Assembly (NCBI RefSeq): GCF_020076305.1
Contig: NZ_JAIQXE010000001.1
Location: forward strand, 1,984,001 to 2,048,000
Direction of reading: 5' to 3'
Origin: Flavihumibacter profundi
GTDB lineage: Bacteria > Bacteroidota > Bacteroidia > Chitinophagales > Chitinophagaceae
Length of the DNA stretch: 64,000 bases
The position numbers were made by a program, and so were the translations under genes. Of the stretch, positions 27,897 through 36,256 are shown piece after piece (the stretch's first letter is position 1; each line of letters opens with the position of its first letter). The notes below the pieces were generated by a model that was not told where the DNA came from, searched no databases, and saw nothing but the letters and a program-made list of their open reading frames with translations.

Positions 27897-29288
27897 ATGT
27901 CTTCATCTTCCAGGCGAAAATTTATCCGGCAGCTCAGCACAGCCGGACTGGCCATGACTGCCGGGTCTTTCAATATCCTTAAAGCCAATACGGGTATCAG
28001 GGAAGAGATTTTACCGATGCCGCAAAGATTCAGCGCCAATGACCGGATACGGGTCGGACTGATTGGCACGGGCATCATGGGCAATGCCGACATAAGTACC
28101 GCATTGAAAATTCCGGGGGTGGAGTTTGTTGCTGCATGCGACCTGTACAAAGGAAGGTTGACTGCTGTCCAGGAAAAATATGGCAACCAGGTTTTTACAA
28201 CCAGGGATTACCGTGAGCTCCTGGCGAAAAAAGATATCGACGCGGTGATTATAGGAACGGCAGACCTGTGGCATTCGCGCATATCCATCGACGCGATGAA
28301 TATGGGTAAACATGTGTACTGTGAAAAACCAATGGTGAAAGAAATCTCCCAGGGGCATGGGGTGATTGAAACAGCAAAAAAAACCAATAAAGTAATCCAG
28401 ATCGGCAGCCAGGGCATCAGCGGACTGGTTCACCTGAAAGCAAAGGAATTATATGAAGCTGGAGAGATCGGTAAACTGAATTGTATTGATGCCAGCATCG
28501 ACCGCCACAGCGCTATGGGTGCCTGGCAATACACTATCCCATCAGATGCTTCGCCGGAAACGGTTGACTGGGACCGTTATATTGCCGGTTTGCCCAAACA
28601 GCCCTTCGACGCAAAGAAATTTTTCAGGTGGCGGAACTACCGCGAATTCGGGACCGGTGCGGCAGGTGATATGTTTGTGCACCTGCTCACGGAAATCCAT
28701 ATGATCACCGGGTCGAAAGGGCCTTCGCGCATTTATTGCAACGGCCAGTTGAGTTACTGGAAAGATGGCCGCGATGTACCCGATGTAATGAATGCATTGA
28801 TGGACTATCCTGAAACACCCGAACATCCGGCCTTCCAGGTAAACCTGCGGCTTAATTTCGCCAGTGGTGTTGGTGATGGCTACCGGCTGCGCTTCATTGG
28901 CGATGAGGGAGCCATGGAAATTGGCGATGACCTTACCATTACCCATGACCTGTTACCGAAAGCCCCGGGTATAGGCTATTGGGATGCACTGGGCACTTAT
29001 CCAAAAGCCATGCAGGACAACCTGCAGAAAGCCTATGATGAAAAATATACTGCAGCTGATAAAGCAAAACCTACTAAAGACCCGATCCGTTATAAGGCAC
29101 CGGAAGGCCATGATGAACATGTGGAACATTTCAAGAATTTCTTCAACGCGGTGCGTACCGGTGGAAAGGTTGTGGAAGATGCCGTATTTGGTTTTCGCGC
29201 TGCTGCGCCCTGCCTCGCCTGCAATGAAAGCTATTTCCATAAAAAGCTGGTGAACTGGGATCCGGTAGCTATGAAACTGGTGGTGTAA
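27897..29288 (+). CDS. Tat-exported Gfo/Idh/MocA oxidoreductase
   Basis: A 463-residue NAD(P)-dependent sugar oxidoreductase. The N-terminus SSSSRRKFIRQLSTAGLAMT is a twin-arginine signal, so it is folded with cofactor and exported. The Rossmann motif VGLIGTGIMGNAD is followed by CDLYKGR, and CEKPMVKE supplies the conserved EKP lysine. The C-terminal alpha/beta domain carries the substrate site (GTGAAGDMFVHLLTEIHM). Related exported enzymes act on glycosides, some via 3-keto intermediates. The substrate here is unknown. A small ParB-like gene follows after 10 bases. Confidence 0.9.
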   Translation: MSSSSRRKFIRQLSTAGLAMTAGSFNILKANTGIREEILPMPQRFSANDRIRVGLIGTGIMGNADISTALKIPGVEFVAACDLYKGRLTAVQEKYGNQVFTTRDYRELLAKKDIDAVIIGTADLWHSRISIDAMNMGKHVYCEKPMVKEISQGHGVIETAKKTNKVIQIGSQGISGLVHLKAKELYEAGEIGKLNCIDASIDRHSAMGAWQYTIPSDASPETVDWDRYIAGLPKQPFDAKKFFRWRNYREFGTGAAGDMFVHLLTEIHMITGSKGPSRIYCNGQLSYWKDGRDVPDVMNALMDYPETPEHPAFQVNLRLNFASGVGDGYRLRFIGDEGAMEIGDDLTITHDLLPKAPGIGYWDALGTYPKAMQDNLQKAYDEKYTAADKAKPTKDPIRYKAPEGHDEHVEHFKNFFNAVRTGGKVVEDAVFGFRAAAPCLACNESYFHKKLVNWDPVAMKLVV

Positions 29289-29298
29289 AAAACAAACT

Positions 29299-29661
29299 AT
29301 GAATAAGAAAATCTGGTTGGCTGAACCCGAGCAGCATGATTTTCCAGCTGCATTAGATTACCTTGAATTATTGTTTCCGGTAAGCATTGCCGCAGAAATT
29401 GTCAATCGCCTCGAAAAAAGTAAAACAGTCAATAAAAAAGCAAAGGATATACTTCGCGCCAGTGAATTACCGCTGTTACCCAGGGACAATATCCATGTGA
29501 AAGAAAACATGCAAAAAGTAAAGAAAGGCAAAAAGTTATCGCCGGTATTACTGGTAAGGGACGGGAAATTAATTATAGCTGATGGGTACCATCGTGTGTG
29601 TACCATCTATTACCTTTCAGAAGACCTTGAAGTGCCGTGCAGGATAGCAGATAAGGATTAA
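29299..29661 (+). CDS. Small ParB/sulfiredoxin-fold protein
   Basis: A 120-residue protein whose core LLVRDGKLIIADGYHRVCTI resembles the ParB/Srx nucleotide-binding loop (G-x-H-R). It lacks the HTH and C-terminal dimer domains of chromosome-partition ParB, so it is not a partition protein. It is sandwiched between the Gfo/Idh and MgtC genes with short gaps and is probably co-transcribed. Function unknown. Confidence 0.65.
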   Translation: MNKKIWLAEPEQHDFPAALDYLELLFPVSIAAEIVNRLEKSKTVNKKAKDILRASELPLLPRDNIHVKENMQKVKKGKKLSPVLLVRDGKLIIADGYHRVCTIYYLSEDLEVPCRIADKD

Positions 29662-29690
29662 GGTCATAGAAAATACCTAAACAATAAGTT

Positions 29691-30320
29691 ATGGATTACG
29701 AAATATTAACCCGGTTTTTATTAGCAGCCTTATGGGGCGGATTGGTTGGCGCAGAGCGTGAATACAGGAGCAAGTCCGCGGGGTTCCGGACGATGATCAT
29801 GATATCAATGGGCTCCTGCTTTTTCACCATGATGTCGGTACTGATAGGTGCGGGTACCAGTTCAGACCGCATTGCCTCAAACATTGTAACCGGTATTGGT
29901 TTTTTAGGCGCCGGTGTCATCTTCATGGGCGAGAACCGTATAAACGGTATTACCACTGCGGCGACTATCTGGATGGTAGCTGCAGTGGGCATGGGAATTG
30001 GGTCTGGTTATTATTTTTCTTCCGCCTGTGCCAGTGTGTTGGTATTAATTGTCCTGACAATCTTACCTCGCTTTGAAAGTAAAATCGAAACCTTAAACCA
30101 ATCGAAAACTTACCATATTCGTTGCACATTTGCGCCCAACAGGCAGCAGCATTTTGAAGAATTGTTTCAACAGTTCAACCTGAAATACAAATTAGCCAAC
30201 GAAAATAAGGAAGGCAATGCCTTAAGTATGTCCTGGCAGGCCCAGGGCCGGGCAAAGAATCACAAAAAATTTGCGGACGCAATAATGGTGGATGAACTGG
30301 TAGAAAGGTTTGAGTATTGA
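29691..30320 (+). CDS. MgtC/SapB family membrane protein
   Basis: A 209-residue protein with four or five membrane helices in the first 135 residues carrying the MgtC signature (WGGLVGAEREYRSKSAGFRT and GIGFLGAGVIF), then a soluble C-terminal ACT-like tail. MgtC proteins modulate ATP synthase and magnesium or phosphate homeostasis in other bacteria; they are not transporters themselves. No magnesium transporter is adjacent. Confidence 0.88.
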   Translation: MDYEILTRFLLAALWGGLVGAEREYRSKSAGFRTMIMISMGSCFFTMMSVLIGAGTSSDRIASNIVTGIGFLGAGVIFMGENRINGITTAATIWMVAAVGMGIGSGYYFSSACASVLVLIVLTILPRFESKIETLNQSKTYHIRCTFAPNRQQHFEELFQQFNLKYKLANENKEGNALSMSWQAQGRAKNHKKFADAIMVDELVERFEY

Positions 30321-30341
30321 AAATGACCAAATTCATTCTGA

Positions 30342-30367
30342 AACATGTTATATATCATATAATATGT
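30342..30367. repeat. Inverted repeat AAACAT...ATGTTT
   Basis: Six-base arms AAACAT (30342-30347) and ATGTTT (30362-30367) around an AT-rich centre, upstream of the alcohol dehydrogenase gene. It could be an operator. A second hairpin, CCGGTT/AACCGG at 30392-30408, lies just downstream and may instead end the MgtC transcript. Confidence 0.35.
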
Positions 30368-30466
30368 TTGCTTGCATCAATATATTGCATACCGGTTTTA
30401 CTAACCGGCTATTGTTGTTATTGCACCCAATAACACACAACCTCATTCACATTAAACCTTAACAAA

Positions 30467-31513
30467 ATGGGAACAACAATGAAAGGGCTCGTTTACGGCG
30501 GACCCGGAAAAATAGAACTGAAAGAAATACCCAAACCAGCTATTGAAAAGCCCACAGATGCATTGGTTAAAATCTTAAAAACAACTATCTGCGGCACCGA
30601 CCTTGGTATCCTGCATGGCAAAACACCAAGTTGCAAACCAGGCACAACACTGGGCCATGAAGGCGTAGGTGTAATTGAAGAAGTGGGCCAGGCAGTCCGT
30701 AGTTTTAAAAAAGGCGATCATGTGATCATCTCCTGCATCACATCCGATGGCACCTGCGAGTATTGCAAAAAACAAATGTATTCCCATTGCGAAGATGGTG
30801 GCTGGATATTGGGTCATTTAATCAATGGTACGCAGGCGGAATATGTACGCATCCCACATGCAGATAACAGCCTGCATCATATCCCCGCCGGAGCTGATGA
30901 AGAAGCCCTGGTGATGCTAAGCGACATATTGCCCACCGGCCATGAGATTGGTGTGCAGAATGGACAGGTAAAGCCCGGTGACACCATTGCTATTGTTGGT
31001 GCCGGTCCAATCGGTATGTCCGTACTGCTGACTTCACAGTTTTATTCACCGGCAAAAATCTTTATGATCGACCTGGATGAAAACCGCCTGAAAGTGGCTA
31101 AAACATTCGGGGCAACCGTTACCATCAATTCGGGAAAAGAAGATGCCGTAAAGAAAATCATGGGTGAAACAAAAGACGGCGTGGATGTAGCTATTGAAGC
31201 TGTAGGCATGCCTGCAACTTTCGATATTTGCCAGCAGATCATTCGTCCAGGCGGACATATTGCGAACGTTGGCGTACATGGCAAAAGCGTGGACCTGCAA
31301 ATTCAAAACCTCTGGATCCAGAATATTACTTTAACAACCGGACTGGTCAATACCAATACTACGCCGATGTTGTTAAAAACAGTTACATCCGGGAGAATTG
31401 ATCCTAAAAAATTAATCACCCATCATTTTAAACTGAAAGATATCCTTCATGCTTACGAGGTATTTGGTAATGCATCAAAAGAAAAGGCGATGAAGGTTAT
31501 CATAGAGCCATAA
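30467..31513 (+). CDS. Zinc-dependent alcohol dehydrogenase (MDR family)
   Basis: A 348-residue medium-chain dehydrogenase. Catalytic zinc ligands C42 (TICGTD) and H64/E65 (LGHEGVG), Rossmann motif IVGAGPIGM near 177. The structural zinc lobe keeps C97, C100 and C108 but has D94 in place of the first cysteine. It interconverts an alcohol and an aldehyde or ketone with NAD(P)H; similar proteins act on secondary alcohols. Single gene with its own upstream region. Start at ATG 30467; M5 is an alternative. Confidence 0.92.
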   Translation: MGTTMKGLVYGGPGKIELKEIPKPAIEKPTDALVKILKTTICGTDLGILHGKTPSCKPGTTLGHEGVGVIEEVGQAVRSFKKGDHVIISCITSDGTCEYCKKQMYSHCEDGGWILGHLINGTQAEYVRIPHADNSLHHIPAGADEEALVMLSDILPTGHEIGVQNGQVKPGDTIAIVGAGPIGMSVLLTSQFYSPAKIFMIDLDENRLKVAKTFGATVTINSGKEDAVKKIMGETKDGVDVAIEAVGMPATFDICQQIIRPGGHIANVGVHGKSVDLQIQNLWIQNITLTTGLVNTNTTPMLLKTVTSGRIDPKKLITHHFKLKDILHAYEVFGNASKEKAMKVIIEP

Positions 31514-31539
31514 TGATTTACCCCGGAGTAAAGATTTAC

Positions 31540-32493
31540 TCAGGCTACTACATTCTGCACGGTTCCCTGCTGGAAACTCCTGATCAGTTTAACGATCCCA
31601 TCCAGCAGTTGAATCCGCGATTGCTGTGATGCCCAGGCCAGGTGGGGCGTTACATGGCAGTTGGGCAGGCTGGTCAACAGGTCATCAGCCGGCGGCTCTG
31701 CAGATAACACATCAACTATCGCAGTAAAAGCCGGATGGGCCCGCAGGTGTGCCGCCAGGGAGGATTCATGAATAAGTCCGCCCCTGCCTGTATTGATCAG
31801 TAACGCATCCTGTTTCATACTGGCAAGACTCGCAGCATTGATGATTTCTTTCGTTGTATTGTTGAGCGGGGCATGCAGGGTCAGGACATCAGCCTGCCGG
31901 AAAATTTCTTCCAGTGCCACAGCCTGTGTATAAGAATAATCACCTGGAATGGGATAGGCAGTATGGGCGAGCACCCGCATGCCAAAAGCATGTGCCAGGC
32001 TTGCCACCCTTTTGCCGATAGTGCCGAATCCTATAATCCCCAGCGTCTTTGCAGAAAGGTTTTGGATGGAGTGGTCATAAAAACAAAAATCCTTTTGTTG
32101 CTGCCACCTTCCTTTGGATGTTTCCTGGAAATAGTGAGCCAGTTTGTGGTAGTGGGCCAGCATGGCGGCCATCACATACTGGGCTACGCCCTCCGTTGAA
32201 TAGGCCCTAACATTACTCACCGGAATGCCACGTGCAGCGGTAGCTGCCAGGTCGATATTGTTATAACCTGTTGCGGCCACAACAATATATTTCAGGGTTT
32301 TGGCATGGCTGAGCAGGCTTGCCGTGACCTTATGTTTATTCACGATCAGGATATCGGCATCAACTACCCTGGCGGCTTCTTCGGCAACAGTAGTAAATGG
32401 ATACAACTGCAAATTACCAAGGGCTTGCAGTGCAGCAAAAGAAAGATCATTTACTGCATTCAGGGTATGGGCATCAAGGAAAACTATTTTCAT
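31540..32493 (-). CDS. D-2-hydroxyacid dehydrogenase (glycerate dehydrogenase-like)
   Basis: A 317-residue NAD(P)-dependent enzyme reducing 2-keto acids to D-2-hydroxy acids. The nucleotide motif GFGTIG (155-160) and the catalytic triad R237 (NTGRGGLI), E266 (SAEPP) and H284 (TPHLAW) are all present. Closest in outline to hydroxypyruvate/glyoxylate reductases. Last gene of a minus-strand trio with two membrane proteins (gaps of 43 and 31 bases). Confidence 0.9.
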   Translation of the reverse strand: MKIVFLDAHTLNAVNDLSFAALQALGNLQLYPFTTVAEEAARVVDADILIVNKHKVTASLLSHAKTLKYIVVAATGYNNIDLAATAARGIPVSNVRAYSTEGVAQYVMAAMLAHYHKLAHYFQETSKGRWQQQKDFCFYDHSIQNLSAKTLGIIGFGTIGKRVASLAHAFGMRVLAHTAYPIPGDYSYTQAVALEEIFRQADVLTLHAPLNNTTKEIINAASLASMKQDALLINTGRGGLIHESSLAAHLRAHPAFTAIVDVLSAEPPADDLLTSLPNCHVTPHLAWASQQSRIQLLDGIVKLIRSFQQGTVQNVVA

Positions 32494-32536
32494 CTGGTAT
32501 ACAGGTATTTCGAAAAATGAACAATTTAATTTCAGG

Positions 32537-33658
32537 TTATATTTTCACAAAGATCTTTTTCCGGTACAATATATACAGGAAAACCCAAACCAGTACCAAC
32601 GCACCCAGGCTCTGGAACACCAGGTGCCAGGCCTCCGGACTATTCACATACAAGCCTTCAAACAGCAACTTCGAGGTAAACCCAAAATCTATAAAATGAT
32701 AGGCCAGGTAAATGGTGATGCTGTTCATACCGATCACCACAAAAAAGAAAGCCCATTTTTTAAATTGTAAAATATCAATCACCCAATAAAATAAAGACAG
32801 GAGCAGGAAAGACATCCCACCCGTTAACATGATGAATGAACTGCTCCAGAGTCTTTTGTTAATAGGGAAATGCAGGTTCCATACCAGGCCAATGCCGATA
32901 CATATAACGCCAAACAGGAGCAAGTTTTTCAGTTTGCTATAGGCAGCAATTCCTGGCTCGCTTAATACATCGCCGGCAATGCTGCCCATTATCGCCAGGC
33001 ATAATGCCGGTAATTGTGTAAACAAGCCGTTCTCATCGAATGTACCCTGCAATAAACGGCCTGGCAGTATGGTGCGGTCGATATAGCCATGCAGGTTACC
33101 TTCAAAAGAAAGATCACCGGCACCATAACCCGGCACTGGAATCAGGAACATCGCAGCATAATAAAACAATAATATGCCCGCTGCCCATAGCATCCGTGCC
33201 TTTGTCTTAAAATTCAGGTACAATACTGTGGTCACAAAGCCGGCAATAGCGATGCGCTGTAATACCCCACCGAGGCGTACATGCGGCCAGTCAAAAAACG
33301 GGAAGGGTGTATTTTTTTCCAGTATCCCCAAAGCGATTAAAATCAACATCCTTTTGAATGCCTTCCTGTACAAATCCGCTTTGGGCAGGCCTTTTGCCAG
33401 TGCGGCATTCAATGAAAAAGGAATCGATACACCCGCAATAAAAAGGAAAAGCGGAAAAATAAAATCATAGAAAGTAAAACCATTCCATGCTGTATGGTGA
33501 AACTGTGCGGCAATAGCATCCACCCAGGGCATAGCAGTCTTCCCTTCCAGCGATTCAATAAATGCGCCAAGGCCACAGATCATCAGCATATCGAAACCAC
33601 GAAGTGCATCAATGGATACAAGTCTTTGCGATTGATTGGTGGATGTAGTTGATTGCAT
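32537..33658 (-). CDS. DUF5009 / heparan-alpha-glucosaminide N-acetyltransferase-like membrane protein
   Basis: A 373-residue multi-pass protein. The N-terminal RLVSIDALRGFDMLMI and PLFLFIAGVSIPFSL are the signature of the HGSNAT/YeiB-like acyltransferase family, which transfers acetyl groups across a membrane to sugars. About ten hydrophobic helices fill the chain. A conserved luminal histidine is the family catalytic residue; H in the FHHTAWNG segment is a candidate. It likely acetylates an envelope or imported amino sugar. Flanked by a second membrane protein upstream in the same direction. Confidence 0.82.
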   Translation of the reverse strand: MQSTTSTNQSQRLVSIDALRGFDMLMICGLGAFIESLEGKTAMPWVDAIAAQFHHTAWNGFTFYDFIFPLFLFIAGVSIPFSLNAALAKGLPKADLYRKAFKRMLILIALGILEKNTPFPFFDWPHVRLGGVLQRIAIAGFVTTVLYLNFKTKARMLWAAGILLFYYAAMFLIPVPGYGAGDLSFEGNLHGYIDRTILPGRLLQGTFDENGLFTQLPALCLAIMGSIAGDVLSEPGIAAYSKLKNLLLFGVICIGIGLVWNLHFPINKRLWSSSFIMLTGGMSFLLLSLFYWVIDILQFKKWAFFFVVIGMNSITIYLAYHFIDFGFTSKLLFEGLYVNSPEAWHLVFQSLGALVLVWVFLYILYRKKIFVKI

Positions 33659-33689
33659 GTAAAATTTCTATTTTGACATTTGGTTGTCC

Positions 33690-34949
33690 TCAGGAAAAGC
33701 GCTTTTGCATCCCCGGTAGACTGCCATGGGAATGGATGGCAATCACTGCCAAAACTGCGAGGATAACAAGCAGGATAAACAACAACCCAACCCAGTTTCC
33801 GGGCTGGAGTCCTTTCCCGGTAAATGCAGCTTTAACTTTAGGCAGGAAAAATAGCAAAACAGCCAGGTTAAGCAGGTACAGCCATTGTTCCAGGCTTAGT
33901 CCATTTGTTAAAACATCCGAATTCAGGAAATGAAAAATGGTATATAGACCCAGGCTCGCGATGAAGAAAACAAAAACATTGTTGAAACCATATGCCGCTG
34001 ATGAACGCTTTTCATCGTAAAATTTCTTAATAAAGAACCCGGAAAATAAAAATACCCCGCCAAGTGCAACCCATTGTTTAATGCTGGCGAAACCAATACT
34101 GGTTTCAGGTTGCCGTCCGTTGAAAGATTTGTCCCAGAGAATAAACGGGATGATCAGTGTAATAAAAACAACAGGCAAGAATCCCTGCTGTTTTGCACTA
34201 ACCGGGGCAGGCTGTTCCCAATCAGCTGAGAAAGTGCCGTAAGCCATACCGCAGCCACCAAAAAACCCGATGGAATACTCCATTACATTCCAGAGATTGA
34301 CAGAATGGAGCCCGGCAGAATCGCCCATCACCTGCAGGAAATTGCCGAAGGCAAAACCAAATCCGGCACCGAGGGCGGAGAAAACCGCCACGCGGATAGG
34401 TGCATGGTGTTTGTTCCGGAACAGGTACCAGGTAAGTGCGAAGGACATCCCCAGGCAGGCAGCCCATTCTTCGCCCCTCGGCGGTGTCATCAGCCATTCG
34501 AATTCGCTGATCAGGAAATAGTAAAAAAGCAAACCACCACAGATCATTTCCACGATCAGCGTATGCCATTGCACTTTGTTGCCCGGGCGGTCAGATAAAG
34601 CCAGTCCGAATAAACCGCCGCCGATCCAGCCGAAGAGTCCGCCGATGACCAGCAACATAGCCAGGCCGTAAAATACATTCCCGAAATAATTGCCACGGCC
34701 ATAGCCCACGACCATGCCATAACTGATAATACCGCCTATGCCCCATCCTGCCGCGGCTGCCATGGTTGCCGCTAAAAACCGGTTGTACCAGTCTGCGCGC
34801 TTTGCCACCAGGATAACGCCCAGGGCCCCGATACCACCAGCCCATGCAGCGCCATATTCATGCCCGAATGACCCCCGGATTGCCCAGGCGGTTCCCAATG
34901 CCATGCCGGCTAATAATACGGCAGGAAGATTATTTTTTAGTGTATTCAT
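33690..34949 (-). CDS. Multi-pass membrane protein of unknown function
   Basis: A 419-residue, strongly hydrophobic protein with roughly 11-12 predicted helices, Gly-rich in the first half (AAGWGIGGIISYGMVVGYGRG). The N-terminal AGMALGTAWAIRGSFGHEYG is distinctive, with an Arg and a His buried near the membrane. I do not recognise a transporter or enzyme family with certainty. It is the first gene of a likely operon with the acyltransferase-like protein and the 2-hydroxyacid dehydrogenase. Confidence 0.75.
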   Translation of the reverse strand: MNTLKNNLPAVLLAGMALGTAWAIRGSFGHEYGAAWAGGIGALGVILVAKRADWYNRFLAATMAAAAGWGIGGIISYGMVVGYGRGNYFGNVFYGLAMLLVIGGLFGWIGGGLFGLALSDRPGNKVQWHTLIVEMICGGLLFYYFLISEFEWLMTPPRGEEWAACLGMSFALTWYLFRNKHHAPIRVAVFSALGAGFGFAFGNFLQVMGDSAGLHSVNLWNVMEYSIGFFGGCGMAYGTFSADWEQPAPVSAKQQGFLPVVFITLIIPFILWDKSFNGRQPETSIGFASIKQWVALGGVFLFSGFFIKKFYDEKRSSAAYGFNNVFVFFIASLGLYTIFHFLNSDVLTNGLSLEQWLYLLNLAVLLFFLPKVKAAFTGKGLQPGNWVGLLFILLVILAVLAVIAIHSHGSLPGMQKRFS

Positions 34950-35108
34950 CTCCGTGAAATATAGGTCAATATTAAGGGAAAATAGCGCATAACAGGCCTG
35001 GTTATACTATTAAAAGAGCCATCCGGAAATACGGTAATTCCGCCTTCCGCCTTTCCGGATTTGCCCGATTTCATCATCAATTTTCCAAACCTATGAAAAC
35101 CATGCAGA

Positions 35109-35351
35109 ATGGCCAGAACAATCAAGAACGGTTTTACAAGGAAATTTAGATTGGTTTTTACCATCTGGATTAGTTTTCATGTCAGGAATTGGCTTAAAAA
35201 ATCGGCAACCGGGAATCCGGGAAAAGCGGAAATAAAGCGACCATTTGATGACAAAAAACTTGTCGTTGGCGCAGGTATAGTGTTGCAGTTGGCGCAGTTT
35301 TGCCTTGGTTTTTTAGCACTTTTCAGGCACTTTCTACTAGGTTTTGCGTAG
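35109..35351 (+). CDS. Possible small-protein relic (80 codons)
   Basis: Open from ATG 35109 for 80 codons. The start MARTIKNGFTRKF and a later KKSATGNPGKAEIKR resemble my memory of small Bacteroidota proteins that begin MARTIKNG and continue with a Lys/Ser-rich stretch, but the middle and end do not hold up and the last third is low-complexity hydrophobic. If real it is probably degenerate. Weak call. Confidence 0.2.
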   Translation: MARTIKNGFTRKFRLVFTIWISFHVRNWLKKSATGNPGKAEIKRPFDDKKLVVGAGIVLQLAQFCLGFLALFRHFLLGFA

Positions 35352-35401
35352 GTCTGCAGGCTTATTGCGGCGCTTTGTTATCAGTTTTTAGGCAAATTCC
35401 A

Positions 35402-35445
35402 GGCACTATCCCGGCACTATCCCGGCACTATCCCGGCTCTTACCC
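35402..35445 (+). repeat. 11-bp tandem repeat GGCACTATCCC
   Basis: Three perfect copies at 35402, 35413 and 35424, then a degenerate fourth (GGCTCTTACCC). It lies in noncoding DNA. Confidence 0.9.
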
Positions 35446-35627
35446 AATGGTTACCTATCTGAATGGATCGTTCCCTATTTGCGGTGTTGAAGAATACCTC
35501 ATATTAATTCTGTGCTGCGTGCTTTTTTCATTAAATAGTACATAGTCGTTTTTCATTAAAAATTTTGCATAACTATACCTCCCCGAAAATTAGCCACCAA
35601 GTTTTTTTAACAATCTGGCAAAAGATG

Positions 35628-35663
35628 GTAATAATCTGCATTGATCATGTAATAATCTGCATT
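35628..35663 (+). repeat. 15-bp direct repeat GTAATAATCTGCATT
   Basis: Two perfect copies at 35628-35642 and 35649-35663, 21 bases apart start to start, so on one face of the helix. Could be a protein-binding pair, though no gene starts close by. Confidence 0.6.
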
Positions 35664-35780
35664 TCACTATCCCCAAAAAACAAAGCGGCTTAAAAAAAAG
35701 CCGCTGCATCAAAAAGAAAAAGCGCCTGGATTTTCCGATTTCGCTCCCGTTTTTTCTCTTTTGGAAATTTTGTATCCATC

Positions 35781-35948
35781 ATGCACCGCCTCAATCAATG
35801 GCGATTAAATTTTCTGGTTGTTGGCAATATCCTCACCATCCGCGCCAGGGATGATTTCCGCGTGGTCAATGAACTGGTTGAGACCTATGCCGCAGACGGC
35901 AACCTGCCTCGTTTAAGATTTAAATTTACTGAGCCGCAATACTTCTGA
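35781..35948 (+). CDS. Short open frame, 55 codons, possible gene remnant
   Basis: ATG 35781 to TGA 35948. The peptide reads like real coding sequence (charged, mixed, WRLNFLVVGNIL, then LPRLRFKFTEPQYF), and the frame stays open for several codons upstream of the ATG, so it may be the tail of a lost gene. No family recognised. Confidence 0.3.
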   Translation: MHRLNQWRLNFLVVGNILTIRARDDFRVVNELVETYAADGNLPRLRFKFTEPQYF

Positions 35949-36021
35949 CTTTGCCAAAATAAGCGATCAATATTATTAACCCCTGGGATCAATAAGTTTA
36001 CTTCAGGATATTCGATTTTAT

Positions 36022-36041
36022 ATTGATGATCTGTTTAAGAC
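36022..36041 (+). repeat. 20-bp direct repeat, copy A
   Basis: ATTGATGATCTGTTTAAGAC here and ATTGATAATCTGTTTAAGAC at 39942-39961 differ by one base and share orientation. They bracket the NfeD/slipin operon and the toxin-antitoxin remnants. Confidence 0.6.
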
Positions 36042-36256
36042 AACAGTTGAGTGTCATAAATATTTAATCTGGGTTTTTCGTAAGATTTAATGAATTCGGA
36101 AAATAAAACCGGGAAAATATTGAATCAATTTATTCTTCATAACAATCCAGCATTACCGGGTTAACCAAATATAGGTTCTTCAAAAAAGGAATTGTAACTT
36201 ACAGCAGGCATTTATTGGCAAACAAACAAGTGCTTCATTTTACCAATCGGTATACC

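Larger units (their letters stand above)
34950..36256. other. Gene-poor region with short repeats and possible coding relics
   Basis: About 1.3 kb without a convincing gene. It contains an 11-bp tandem repeat (35402-35445), a 15-bp direct repeat (35628-35663), a hairpin AGCGGCTT/AAGCCGCT (35684-35705) with a T-rich side on the minus strand, and two short open frames described separately. The end near 36022-36041 carries a 20-base sequence repeated at 39942-39961. Looks like a decayed segment. Confidence 0.6.

Noticed and set aside
29299-29661. Chromosome partition ParB
   Set aside because: Only the small ParB/Srx-like core is present; no HTH, no dimer domain, no ParA nearby.
34591-34845. Second minus-strand frame inside the 419-residue membrane protein gene
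   Set aside because: Arg/Gly-rich out-of-frame translation of GC-rich membrane-helix codons; the main frame has consistent helices.
36215-36256. TTG start for the NfeD protease
   Set aside because: GTG 36257 gives a standard signal peptide directly; the extra 14 residues would precede it. Not fully excluded.
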